The notes beneath the pieces were generated by a model. The model saw nothing but the letters and a program-made list of their open reading frames with translations, was not told where the DNA came from and searched no databases. Positions 47,036-59,458 of a stretch of DNA of 64,000 nucleotides are shown here, in pieces; the first letter of the stretch is position 1, and the number at the start of each line of letters is the position of its first letter. The stretch is from Branchiostoma floridae (taxonomy: Eukaryota > Chordata > Leptocardii > Amphioxiformes > Branchiostomatidae). Position numbers and translations under genes: made by a program. The DNA lies in assembly GCF_000003815.2 (NCBI RefSeq), contig NC_049985.1, forward strand, positions 17,956,074 to 18,020,073, written 5' to 3'.

Positions 47036-48398
47036 TCAGTACGACAGTCCATTTTCAAGTCCTCTATAAGTCCGTATCGTGTTGACTGTGGAATCATCGT
47101 CCGGGGCGCCCTCTTCTGCGTCTTTGTGGTAGTGGACGATCATTGGCGACGGAAGATGCTCTGGCAAGACCCCGCAATATCGACGGCACGTCTCGAGGAC
47201 AGTCCGCTCCATTGCATAGTCCAGGCACCGTCCGTCTTCAGAGTAGAAACAGTTCTGGCAGGATACAACGGTTACGGGCACAGACTGTCGTAAGTGTTAC
47301 CAGGAGGTAGGCCTCGGTCGTCGGCATGCCAGGACAGGCGATTGGGAAACAGAGGCTCAGCGGCTGGAATGGAAAAAAACGGCTAGTAACTGCCCCGAAC
47401 CCATGAACGGTACATGTAAAATTATTCAAACAACACGGCCATAAAAATCACAGCAGGACAAGACGGGGACAAAGGCAGGAATCTGGAGTCGGCTATCATC
47501 AAAGGGCGCGGGCCACACAGATGGCACAGATAAGGACCCCCAGAGAACGAATGGAATTTTATATGCACACAATCACATTGGTCCTAGTGAGGAGATTACA
47601 GTTTCTCCTTGGTTCTATTAAAGATTTAGCCAGCCAAAACAACAGGACAGGAAAGTTTAGAAGCAGCCGTTACGGCACATACAGCACAAAATAATATGAG
47701 AATTTAACTAACTATGGAACGGGCAATTTGTAAACAAGCCGGGGATGACACGCGGGGTTCCAGCTGAAAGAGATGTGATCTATCATACAACAATCTTTAC
47801 AAAGAGATCACACTACTAATTATTAAATACACAAAACACTAGGAAGGGATAACAGACATTGCTGACAGACATATACGGAACTAAGAACGGTATTCTGCTA
47901 TGTATATACAATCTATGTACTAGAGAGCTACACCACTCACTTCTTGGTCCGGTAGCGGCTAGCGGCAGCGGCAACTGAGATTCAAATCTAGTTTCAAACC
48001 TAACTGCTGTCACCAGCTGGTCTACTATTGGTCTAGTCAAGTCATGTGACTTCCTAATATAGTCTCGTTACCTAAGGACTCCTCCAGATGGTTCCAAGCA
48101 AGTTAGTGTCATCCATCATGCCTGTTTCACGGAAACACGTGGCATTGTGCATTATTTTTGTGAATAAATGCATCATGTACTTACCAGTTTCAAAGTTGTA
48201 CACAGCAGCAAACGCTGTGGCGCGGTGTAGGCTGTTATCTGCAACGACTGCCCCAGTAGGCGCACCGTTGACATGCCAACGTACTAGTCTGCTCGGCACT
48301 TTGCACAGCTTGCATAACCGCTTTACGAGTAAAGTTGCCTCGTGATATTGTCCGGATATGGACCATTCCCACACAGCAACGCTGGTATTCAATATCAT
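47036..48398 (-). CDS. Possible coding exons within the CACTA-like element, unrecognised
   Basis: Two short frames stand out. 47281-47036 reads MPVTVVSCQNCFYSEDGRCL and later TCRRYCGVL, a Cys-rich pattern. 48398-48190 reads VPSRLVRWHVNGAPTGAVVA and NSLHRATAFAAVYNFET before a good donor (G|GTAAGT). Neither matches a family I know, and the intron structure between them is unclear. They may be remnants of the element's own genes. Confidence 0.25.
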
Positions 48399-48795
48399 GA
48401 GTGACTTTTTGTCATGATATTGTCCGGATATGGACCTATCTCAAACTACACCGCTGGTGTGGAGTGTTTTGACTGAACTTTTTCAAGATATTGTCAGGAT
48501 ATGGACCTATCCTAAACTGCACCGCTGGGGTGGAGTGTTTTGATTGAACTTTGTTCAAGATATTGTCCGGATATGGACCTATCCCAAACTGCACCGCTGG
48601 GGTGGAGTGTTTTGACTGAACTCTGTTCAAGATATTGTCCGGATATGGACCTATCCCAAACTGCACCGCTGGGGTGGAGTGTTTTGACTGAACTTTGTTC
48701 AAGATATTGTCCGGATATGGACCTATCCCAAACTGCACCGCTGGGGTGGAGTGTTTTGACTGAACTTTGTTCAAGATATTGTCCGGATATGCAAA
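48344..48795. repeat. 72-bp minisatellite inside the CACTA-like element, about 6 units
   Basis: Unit 'gatattgtccggatatggac', 'ctatcccaaactgcaccgct', 'ggggtggagtgttttgactg', 'aactttgttcaa'. Unrelated in sequence to the intergenic satellite despite the same length. Confidence 0.9.
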
Positions 48796-48965
48796 GAAAC
48801 AATAATGCTTGACTCATAATTGTTACCATCGTAAAGATTGCTTTCTGTGTCATTTGATTGTAAATGTCGATGTCAGTATATTTGCACATGTATATGGAAG
48901 CTTAAGCTTCAATTACCAGAAAATTAAAGAGTAAACATACATTGACATCGGGCATACTCGTTGTA

Positions 48966-51025
48966 GAATAATGAATGAAGACCTTTATTGCACATTTTTG
49001 CCCCACTGGGCTAAGTACAGGTCACACGGTAAGAATCACATATATGTAACAATGGAAACAATCATACACATCTATATATGCAGATGTGCGTCTAATCTAT
49101 TCTATGACATTCGACTTCCTCTCGCTTCTTGGTAATTGCATAAATGTAGCTAGCTGTATGGTTGGTTAGAGTTGGTTTATCAAAAGCTGTCAGGAATGTA
49201 AATTTCTCTTTACTGTTCAAGTGTCTAAAGTGGGGATATTTACTTAACACATAGTCAAATAAAATGTTCCTATCGCTATTATACAAAGGGCAATCCATAG
49301 TAAAATGTACTTCATCTTCTACTTTCCCTAAACTACAAAATTGGCATATTCTTTGCTCTAGAGGAGTGTGGTTATGTCTTCCTAATTCGATTCGTAATTT
49401 GTGGCAACTGATTCTTAGTTTTGTGATGGTAGATCTGTGGCGTACATTGGCAATCTTCAGATATTCTTCTTCTTTATAATATTGTTTTAATAGTCTGTAT
49501 GTTCGTAGTTTGTTTTTTGCAGTCGCAACTCTTTTATCGTTGTGGATTTCATATAGAAAGGTCTGGAAATAAATATCTTTTAAACGTTGATAGATTGATG
49601 AAATAATTTGAGGTGTAATTGAGATTGTTGACTGGGCGTTTTGCCAGACGAAAGCATAGCCACATTTCTCTAGAGTGTTGCGTACATCAGAGGCCCAACA
49701 TTTAGCACCTGATGCTTCTAAATCCATTTGGCACAAGAGAGCATCTGCTTGAAGGCTGTCAGCTGGCACATTCTTGCTAAGACGAATGAAATACTTGATG
49801 GTATTTAGGGAGGCCTCCAGATGAATGGGGTACCTCCCTAGTTCTGCCTGTGCTGCGAGATTACTAGCTGTTTTGGGGATATTGAGTGAATATTTACAAT
49901 GTTTTAGGTGTACAGATTCAATGGGACAATTTTTGGGACTTTTGAGAGTTCCCCATATTTCGGACCCATAAAGTAATATAGGTTTAATACAAGAGTCGAA
50001 AAGCTTGTTTTTAACAGCTAGTGGGCAATCGGCTTTGTCAAGTGATTGCCTGATACTAAACAAAGCTTTTAGGCCCTTGTTTCTTAGATGTTTGTTGTTG
50101 GCCTTGAAGGTGCCAGCTGTACTTACCACTGTACCTAAATAACAATATGACATAACAATTTCAATTACATTACCATTAAACAAAAAGAAACAATTCTTTG
50201 GTAATCTACCTCCCTTGGTGAAGACAATAATCTTAGTCTTTTTTAAATTCACCTTCAGGTTCCAATGTTTACAATACCTTTCTAATCTAACTAGACATGA
50301 TTGCAAGCCTTGTTGAGACTCGGAAAACAATACAAGATCATCTGCATACAAAAGACACGGTACTTTCCTATTGTGTAAACTAGGAGAGTTGCAACAAATA
50401 TCATCAAACTCAGAGGTTATATCGCTAATAAATAAATTAAACAAAGTTGGACTTAAATTACAGCCTTGTCGGACCCCACAGTTAGTTAAAAAAGGCGCTG
50501 TAAGGCCGCCGTTGGTTTTAATGCAATTTGTAGTTTTTGAGTACATGTTTTTTAATGTCTTTAAGAATTTTCCTCCTATTCCAAGGTTGTTAAGTTTGAA
50601 AAATAGACCTGCTCGCCAAACGGAGTCAAAAGCTTTGCTGAAATCTACAAAACATGCATAAATTTTTGCATTTTTGCTTAGGTATTTGCTGACTAAAGTG
50701 GTTAACACAAACAAATTATCAGATGTTCTAAAATTTTTCCTAAAACCGGCCTGTTGAGGTTTGAAAAGGCTGTACTGTTCTGCATAATTGACAAGACGAT
50801 TGTTTAAAATAGAGGTGAATAATTTTCCTAAGCAACTAATGATTGATATTCCCCGGTAGTTATCAGGGAGTGAGGTATCGCCAGATTTATGTATGGGTAC
50901 GATATGGCTGAGGGACCAATCGTCGGGAAAATAACCGTTCTGTAAGCAGGAGTTAAATAGGTGTAGTAATGGGTTCTGTAGGATTTGTTTACCGCATTTC
51001 AACATTTCATTTGTTACCATGTCGT
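48966..51025 (-). mobile_element. 5'-truncated LINE with near-complete reverse transcriptase domain
   Basis: One open frame of 642 codons (51020-49092) encodes a non-LTR reverse transcriptase: FPDDWSLSHIVPIHKSGD, ACFVDFSKAFDSVWR, VRQGCNLSPTLFNLFISD and the catalytic LLYADDLVLF. It ends with a Cys/His motif (RICQFCSLGKVEDEVHFTMDCPLY) split here as RICQFC, then HFTMDC. No endonuclease remains upstream. The 3' end carries 'aataaaggtcttcattcatt', without a long poly(A). The intact frame suggests recent insertion into the CACTA-like element. Confidence 0.9.
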
Positions 51026-51853
51026 TAATGACGTGTATTTGACAAGATAGGAAACCTTTTTAAGGATACCCAACAAAACAATCTCAGATTCATGTATGAC
51101 AAGAAAAGTAATTTGTTAACCATTAAGTTGTCCGAAAACTGATCTCTGGAATGTTTCTGTTTTGGACATCTGTCGTAAATGGAACGGAATATGAATTCGG
51201 AAGGAGCGAAAATTTCGGCAAAAAAATGCAGTCTTATTTGTTCAGATGCGCAGTAAAACAATCACCGATTCACAATTCACGTATAGAATACCTTTATCGG
51301 TAACGGTCAGAATATGCTAACTTCGAATCTGTCCTAAAACTAATCCATGGAATATCTGTCGCGGATATGTCTCGTAAATGGAAAGAAAAGAAAATAGTAT
51401 GAATTAGAAAACATGAAACGTCCCTGACACGTATTCGGAAGAACGGGAAAATCTATCCGTCCGGGCATGTGCTGAAACATTTCATGACTCATGATATTCT
51501 GAGACATAATGAATTGAAAATGTCATCTGACAATGGCCCAGAAATAATGCACATCATGCTTCGTGCAAACTCCTAATTTGTCCGGGTATTCCTTATCGAA
51601 ATATATGGACCTTGGATATGTAAAGAATGTAGAACATATCACGTATTCAGAGGCAAGAAACGTCAATGGTGCGTATCTTGAAAAGCAGGAAAGTCTTATT
51701 TGTCCGGATACATAACAAGACAATTCCTGACTCATGATATTTCCAGATATGGGAAATATTGAACATCGTGCCCGGACACAGTCCGAATATTTAGCATGTC
51801 CAAAAATATGTCAACTCCGACTTTGTCCGGAAATCACACCCTTTCGCACAGTG

Positions 51854-52140
51854 TGTTACACCGGTCTTACAGCAGATATTCCATATAAGGGCAGGGGTAC
51901 ATAATGGTGACTCTCACACACAGTCTGCTACACCGGTCTTACAGCAGATATTCCATATAAGGGCAAGTGTACATAATGGTGACTCTCACACATAGTCTGT
52001 TACACCGGTCTTACAGCAAATATTCCATATAAGGGCAGGTGTACATAATGGTGACTCTCACACACAGTCTGCTACACCGGTCTTACAGCAGATATTCCAT
52101 ATAAAGGCAGGTGTACATAGTCATGGCTCTTACACACAGT
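51854..52140 (-). repeat. 72-bp satellite, inverted orientation, about 4 units
   Basis: Continues the array at 45263-45997 beyond the CACTA-like element and abuts the 3' flank of gene D. Confidence 0.95.
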
Positions 52141-52624
52141 CAACTAACTTAAAGGTTGTTGAACAGTCAGCCAATATTTGTGAGCCAATGCAGATATTTC
52201 CCTCCTCGTCCTGTCTGGGACATAGAGTAAAGGAAAGTAACAGAGTTTAATTACTCCTACGAAGAAATGACAACAAGCAAGGTACCTTTTCAGTACTCAT
52301 ATTGGGGTTTGGTAGATTACAGCCATGCTCGGAAATTGAAGTTTCTGGGAACGAAAACAACTATTTAAAGTACATCATTGTATCTGCGGTTTGGGTAGCT
52401 CAGCCTATTTTGAATGACAATGTTTTTATACAACCAGTTCACTCAAAACCGCTAGTTAAACCGTAGGGGCAGCATTGGTCCGTTCACTGTCGTCGTCTTG
52501 ATGGTTTTCCATATTCTTCGATACCTACACTGTCGGATCTTACAACTGATCATTGGTGTTCTTCCATCTCACCCATGTATACTGACATTATACGGCAAGA
52601 CAAACTGGTGTCTCCATAGTGAGT
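52141..52624. other. 3' flank of gene D
   Basis: Homologous to the 3' flanks of the other NTase-TPR genes ('cagccaatatttgtgagcca'). No other gene seen. Confidence 0.5.
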
Positions 52625-55600
52625 TTAACTTGATTCCTGTTTGCCCAAACTAACGGCTTTACTCTCATCATGGAGGGCATTTCTGCATATTTGTATGCTG
52701 TACTGTATTTGCGCAACTCTAGGATGTGCCGGCCCATAGATATATTTTATTATCTTTACTGACTGTTCCAAGTAACTAAGAGCTCTACTCTGATCACCAA
52801 GGCCACTCCAACATGCCCCAATGTTGTTAAGTAATGAAGCAATATCGGGATGTGCTGTTGTTTCGCCATAGATAGCCCATTCCATCCTCAGTGACTGTTC
52901 GAAATACCTGAGAGCTTTCCTCTGATCGCCAAGGTCACTCCAACATTTTCCAATGTTGCCAAGTGATGCAGCAATGTTAGGATGAGGCTTTGTTTCCCCA
53001 TAGATAGCTTTCCACATCTTTAGTGACTGTTCTTGGTACCTAATAGCTTTCCTCTTATCGCCAAGCTCATTCCAACATTTTCCAATGTTGCCAAGTGATG
53101 CAGCAATAATGGGATGTGCTGTTGTTTCACCATGGATAGCTTTCATCATCTTTAGTGACTGTTCGTGATACCCAATAGCTTTCCTCTTATCGCCAAGGTC
53201 ACTCCAACATGTTCCAATATTGTTAAGTGATGCAGCAATTTCGGGATGTGCTGTTGTTTCTCCATAGATGGCTTTTATCATCTTCAGTGACTGCTCGTGA
53301 TACCTGATAGCTTTCCTCTGATCGCCAAGGTCACTCCAACAGTTTCCAATGTTGTTAAGTGATCCAGCGATATCGAGATGTGCTGTTGTTTCACCATAGA
53401 TAGCTTTCATCATCTTCAGTGACTGTTCGTAATACCTGATAGCTTTTCTCTTATCGCCAAAGTCACTCCAACAGTTTCCAATGTTGTTAAGTGATGACGC
53501 AAAATCGGGATGTGCTGTTGTTTCACCATAGATAGATTTCATCATCATCAGTGACTGTTCGTGATACCTGATAGCTTCCCTCTTATTGCCAAGGTCTCTC
53601 CAACAGTTTCCAATGTTGTTAAGTGATCCAGCAATAACGGGATGTGCTGTTGTTTCGCCATAGACAGCTTTATTCATCTTAAGTGACTGTTCGTGATACC
53701 TGATAGCTTTCCCCTTATCGCCAAGGTCACTCCAACGGTTTCCTATGTTGTTCAGTGATGAAGCAATATCGGGATGTGCTGTTGTTTCCCCATAGATAGC
53801 TTTCATCATCTTCAGTGACTGTTCGTAATACATGAGAGCTTTCTTTTTATCGCCAAGGTCACTCCAACAGTTTCCAATGTTGTTAAGTGATGTCGCAATA
53901 TAGGGATGTGCTGTTGTTTCACCATAGATAGCTTTCATCATCTTCAGTGACTGTTCGTGATACATGAGAGCTTTCTTTTTATCGCCAAGGTCACTCCAAC
54001 ATTTTCCAATGTTGTTAAGTGATGACGAAATATCGGGATGTGCTGTTGTTTCACCATAGATAGCTTTCCTCATCTTCAGTGACTGTTCGAAATACCTGAT
54101 AGCTTTCTTTTTATCGCCAAGGTCACTCCAACAGTTTCCAATGTTGTCAAGTGATGTCGCAATATCGGGATGTGCTGTTGTTTCACCATAGATACCTTTC
54201 CTCATCTTCAATGACTGTTCGAAATACCTGATAGCTTTCCTTTTATCACCAAGGTCACTCCAACACTTTCCAATGTTGTTAAGTGATAAGGCAATATTGG
54301 AATGTGCTGTTGTTTCACCATAGATAGCTTTGTTCATCTTCAGTGACTGTTCGTAATACCTAATAGCTTTCCTCTGATCGCCAAGTTCACTCCAACATGC
54401 TCCAATGTTATTTAGTGATGCAGCAATATGGGGATGTGCTGTTGTTTCACCATAGATAGCTTTCTTCATCTTCAGTGACTGTTCGTAATACCAAATAGCT
54501 TTCCGCTGATTGCCAAGGTTCATCCAACACGATCCTACATTTCCAAGTAACGAGGCGACGTTGGAATTCTCTTTACTTTCTACATATAGACTTTTTCCAA
54601 CTGTGAGTGCCCGTCTGTAGTAGCCCATCGCCTTCTTAAAGTCACCGCGCTTTTGCATGACCTCTCCTAATTCGAAAAGTATTTCAAACTGTTTTTCCTC
54701 GTCACTGCCAGCCTCTTCCAGAGCCGCTTCACACTGACGTAAGGATGCATCTAAATGGAACAGCTCTTGTGTAATTCGGGCCCTCGTTAGAGATGAGTTA
54801 TCAAATATTGCGTTATGAAAGATCTTTGTCGTTCGACTTTCCTTATCAACTGTATGAATAATACATGTTTTTAACGGAATGGCAGTATAGTAGTACCTGA
54901 ACAGCATTTTTGAGTCAGGTATGTAGAAAACTGACTGAACGAAAGTGTCCTCTACGTCATGTTTATCCAGTTGGGTTTTTATCTCAGTGAGAGGAGACAG
55001 TCTGTCCTTCTGTCCTCCGTTGGCGATGTACGTTCTTAACCGCAGCTCCGCTGAGATGCTGATCAGTACGGTCAAGTGGTGGGCATCTTCCTCACTGATT
55101 CGCTGTGTATTCTGTAACTCTTTTATCATTCCCCACACACTGGGGACCGATATACCACAGCAGATACTCAACACGTCCACGGCTACGCTAGGAAAACGGT
55201 ATATTTCTTTCTTGACATCCAGAAGTTGTCCCGTCGGCGTAGCATTTGCTAGTTGCTGAACATTATCCCTCAGTACTAGCAGTGCTGACAGTCGTGCCAG
55301 ATCAGCTGAACGATCTACGCTTTTACTGACTCCGACTATGTACTCATCCACCAAAGACTCGTCTCCTGTTAAGTAGGTCACCCGTCTGAGGATGTCTGAC
55401 AGGTGATATCCTTCCGCCAGGGCGATGTGCAGATCTTGATACTTCACTAACTTTGCAGGAGTCTGGATGAGACTAACGGGATCCTTGGTTCTGGTTTTGT
55501 CTCTTCCAAAAGGAGTCTTAGAAGCCCATGGCATGAAGCCGTCGAAGGCGAAGCCGCGAGGTGTGACGGAGTCGAAGAACCAATCATTCTCTGGGTTTTC

Positions 55601-58467
55601 CGAGAGGAAGTCGTTGAGTGACGGGATGGCCATGGCTGGGAGGATGGTTTCCCCAAGGTTGATGACTTTTAGATGTAAGTAGTGTGTGAGGTTTACGAAG
55701 TACCTCCGTGTATCATCATCATCCTTCCCTTCCTCAATCAGAATGGCGAACTCCAGGTCGGAGTACGGCGTGACCAGTTCTGTGGCCTGTGAGCCCAACC
55801 CGATGAAAGCGTACTTACACGGAGGAGGACCGACTTTTGCAATACATTCATCAGTCAGTACTTGGATAAACTCCTTTCTGTCAGCTGTGATCCTCTTGAA
55901 CAAGTTCTTGATAGCTTCAGCTCGTTTGATCTCTACTTCTCTCACGACGGGATCGTCTTCATCATACGTATAAGGGTTGTGTTCCTGATGAATTGTGTCT
56001 AGCTGAGATTTTACACGGACACGCATGTTGTCCAGTTTCTTTCTGTGATCTAACACGCTGCTGTACGGGCACGGTTCACAGTCTATGTTACGGGTGTTCC
56101 TAAGAAACTGTCTTTCTGTTTCTTGCAGCCTTGTTACCATGTTTTGTTTGTCTCCATCTGTCCGTGCCATGGAGGCGTTATACAGAGCTGCTGCCTGTGT
56201 GAATGTCCTACCTTCTCCTGTCCGCTTGCCTCGCTCGACGTAGACGTCACCCAACCTGCACAGACAGTCGGCTTCTCTAGCCTTGTCGGGCTTGTAGCGA
56301 TCTGTAGGTAGGAAGTCGAAAACGTCAAAATTCTACAGTAGTATCCCACCGGTACTATATATAGGTATACGAATATACTTTTAAAAAATACCACTGGCAC
56401 TGGCGTCCTAATATGGACAATGCAATAAGAATGAAGGTCTCTTTATAACTGTGAAAGTGAAGACAAGACGAGATAATATTAGTATAGAGGAAAGTAGGCT
56501 CTTTAGAATGCCATTTGAAACTTCACTATACATGTTCAGCTGCACTAATGCAACCTCAAAATAAAAGATTAATCATAATCATAATCATAAATATAAATAG
56601 ACGTTTACATGTAAAGCATATAACACACCGTGAACCAGCTTCAGGGCGGCTGCCAGGTTCTGCTCTGTTGAGTCCAGGTCTCCATTTCCCAAGTCACGAT
56701 CTGCCTTCAGGATGTAGGTGCGGTAAGAACTGAAACAAACAAAAAAAGATGTTCTCCTCGCTCGAAAGGACTTTATGATGTCATCAAACTAAAATTTCTT
56801 CAGCGAAGAGAGCTATCCATCCATTCATTATATATTGTTCCATCAAAACTAAAAACATTGTAAATCAACACTATACACAAAACAGTAAGGAAATCTGCAG
56901 ACATGCATGTCTAGCTAACGTGTTCAGCTTTGATGCAAAGCTTCAGTTGATGAAAACCTCATTATGAACGATCCATTTACACCTTAAAACACTCGGCACA
57001 TTGCACAAAGAAACAACGGGAGGTCACTAACGTTTCATCGTCAGCTCGTGCGGCGTTCTTGGGTTCCGGGCCACTGAAGAAAAATAACAGGATGTTATTC
57101 AGAATTACATTTATTCTTCAATCAATAAGTACTGAAAGTGGTCAAAAACAACGAATCAGCACCAGTCTTCACTGTGCGTACCTGTAAAGTCTGTGCATTT
57201 CGTCATTGATGACGTCGCTATAAGAAGCTGAGAAGGGAGAGAAGTGGTCCTCTCCTCCTCTCACGGCTTGTTGTCGTTGTGTGCGTGCTGGCCTCTTGGG
57301 GACCGACAGGAAGTCATGTGCATGGAACACACATTCATTAGGAATGGATGAATGAATTGATTGATCAATCATTGAATAAATAAATAAATGAATGAATGAA
57401 GCAACACCAAACTCAGATTATTACTCTAGTTTTGAAATGTCATTAACACACAGTGCGAATAAAGTTGCTAACAATACGTCACCCTGCTTAACTTTGTGTT
57501 GTAATTTCTGCAGGTACGTCGACGGTGATTTATGTAAAGCTGTCAACGACTAGTGGAAATTGCTATCTAACCCAGTATTCGTTTTGACATTAATTATGTA
57601 ATTGTTTACATAATTACGTCACTAATTATGTCGCTAATTATGTAATTGACGTCAACATTTACATAATCTATGCCTGGTGATGTTCACCTTTAACTAACAC
57701 ATTCTATCATTTTCCACAATGGCAAACAGCTTTGATTTTTTATGTAGTGAAATATTGCTGCTTACATCACTCACCTTGTTTCTATTTGTGATTTCCTGCC
57801 TGATTTTTGCGGTGTGCAGTAAGCGATGAACAAGGACAACTGTTCCCTGTACGTTGTGACACCGCGCCTGTGCCTTGTTGTACAGAGCAGTAGCTCTGGT
57901 CAAGTTTCTAGTGTCTTCCGTTTCTGTTCCTCTTTTCAGGTACATGTCACCGAGACTTTTGATCGCTTCTGTTTCTAACATGCTGTTGTCATTTACTATT
58001 CCCTCTACCATCAACTGTGCGTATCCAACCAGCAAAGAGTCTGTGTTACCACCTGCAGCCCGTCTCCTGTCCAGGTCTTGGAACCTTATAGTCACCTGTG
58101 CAGGTGTAACCGTCTCTTCAGTTGGCTGTTCCTTACCTTGTGACCCTTTTGACGACACCGCTTGTAAAAGCCTCTCCGTGTATTCGTATCGGTGTTCTAT
58201 ACCTTCTCCCTGCTCCCGATTGTCACACCGGACCACACCAGCTATGTAAAGCGCCAAGGCCATGTTGAACTTCCCTACGTCCTTCCCGAGTCTTCCCTTC
58301 TCCAAGTTCACGTCGCCCAAACTTTTGAGCAGCTCCACTTCCGCCAGCCTGTCCATGTCAGCCATAGCGTCCACCAGGGCACGGAGGTAGCCTTTCTCTG
58401 CACGGGCTAGTCCGTACCTCCTGCCCTTCGCGTCCGCCTCACGGAGTTTCTCACAGACCCTCAACAT
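52625..58467 (-). CDS. NTase (GlnD/DUF294-like)-TPR protein, gene D, intact, longest TPR array
   Basis: Exons: 58467-57775 (693 nt; an in-frame ATG three codons upstream at 58476 is possible), 57294-57182 (113), a probable extra exon 57073-57032 (42), 56729-56629 (101) and 56301-52625 (3677). 1541 residues with the 42-nt exon, 1527 without. Domains follow gene B: TPR-like modules, NTase motif (CKYAFIGLGS, SDLEFAIL), DUF294_C-like region (LLDVKKEIYRFPS, AELRLRTYIA), then 14 TPRs of 44 residues, the most in the window. The C-terminus is extended past the usual end (ALHDESKAVSLGKQESS). The D of the SDLE pair and the preceding GS are kept, so catalysis is plausible. The PhyH 3' exons that accompany A, B and C are missing here. 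Confidence 0.85.
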
Positions 58468-58581
58468 GGCGGACATCTAATAAGAGAACACCTGGTCCTG
58501 AAAAACTGCTAGTCTTCACCGGTATAGGACCCCGTGTCAGCTTTGTGCGTGAGTCACCACGAAAGTGGAAGTCCCCAGGTG

Positions 58582-58589
58582 TGACCTCA
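58582..58589 (-). promoter_or_regulatory. Degenerate CRE-like site upstream of gene D
   Basis: TGACCTCA, 115 bp upstream of the ATG, at the position of the perfect TGACGTCA in genes A and C, within the conserved 'aagtccccaggtg' context. Confidence 0.3.
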
Positions 58590-58749
58590 CCCGTTGGGCG
58601 GGGGCGTCTGGGGAGGGGGATTCCCCCCTTATGGGAAGGTTACATTGACAAGTGAGAGACTTTCGTCTTACAGTCCACTATAGCTTTATATGACTTGAAG
58701 GATTTAAATGTACTTTGGAGAATGAGGAGACTATCATGAAGGTGGTATG

Positions 58750-59023
58750 AAGTTTCTCACAGACCCTCAACATGGCGAAATTGTGCTAAGGAACGTCTGT
58801 AAAACTCCTTACCCCCACGGACGCCGGTCTCCGTGTTAAGTTTCGGCACCTGACCTGAACAAAGGCAGTTGCCACACACTGCCATGGCAACATTACGTCA
58901 TCGGTTAGTTCAAATGTCACGGCGTCAATAGGCCAAAGCTTAACTGATACATGTAAACATATCAGGTTACCTCCGCACGGGCTAGTCCGTACCTCCTGCT
59001 TCTCACATACCCTCAACATGGCG
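58750..59023 (-). pseudogene. Two stray fragments of NTase-TPR exon 1 upstream of gene D
   Basis: 58777-58750 repeats the start MLRVCEKL. 59023-58971 repeats the start plus the later RYGLARAE-coding segment, with an internal deletion of about 23 bp, giving MLRVCEKQEVRTSPCGG. Both are far too short to function. Confidence 0.7.
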
Positions 59024-59458
59024 AAATCCTACGTACTGTGCTAAGGGACGGTAACGAAAAGTCCTTATATCCACGGGCACCGGACTTCTTGTTGGCTTAA
59101 TGCGCCTGACAAAAACTGGTGTCAGATATCTCTTTTCAACATTTAACCTCATTTGTCAGTTCAATGGTGAAAGGTTCACTAGTACACCACGCAAATACCG
59201 AAACATATCAGGTAACCTGAACAATAGTAATAGTAATAGTAGTTTGGGCACGGTACAAGCTGTAAAGACGCTTCTGTACATGTCAGTGAGTCAGAAACTG
59301 TGATAAATGGTAAACGAATATGTCAAGTTTGAGACTGTATGAGTCGGATTACGATGTTGTTCTTTCGAGCTGAATGAATTATGTTACCACCAACTGCTGT
59401 GCGTAGGCTGCAGTATGGTGACATCCGCTGGGGTCAAATAAAAGGGCTTTTAAAAGAC
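59024..59458. other. Spacer, no gene seen
   Basis: The PhyH exons expected at this relative position in the duplicated block are absent. Confidence 0.4.

Larger units (their letters stand above)
45998..51853. mobile_element. CACTA/EnSpm-like DNA transposon (5.86 kb) inserted in satellite
   Basis: Terminal inverted repeats begin CACTGTGCGAAAGGGTGT and continue through ATTTCCGGAC (about 29 bp, one mismatch). The satellite trinucleotide TGT is present on both sides, a 3-bp target duplication. Direct and tandem subterminal repeats rich in TCCGGATAT lie at 46125-46490 and 48344-48795, and scattered TCCGG words lie at 51030-51840. CACTG ends, 3-bp duplication and subterminal repeats are EnSpm/CACTA traits. 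I recognise no transposase; a LINE (48966-51025) sits inside. Chapaev-type elements also start CACTG but duplicate 4 bp. Confidence 0.75.

Noticed and set aside
48436-48889. Repetitive frames on both strands (GAVWDRSISGQYLEQSS)
   Set aside because: Translations of the 72-bp minisatellite in the CACTA-like element, with no independent coding sign.
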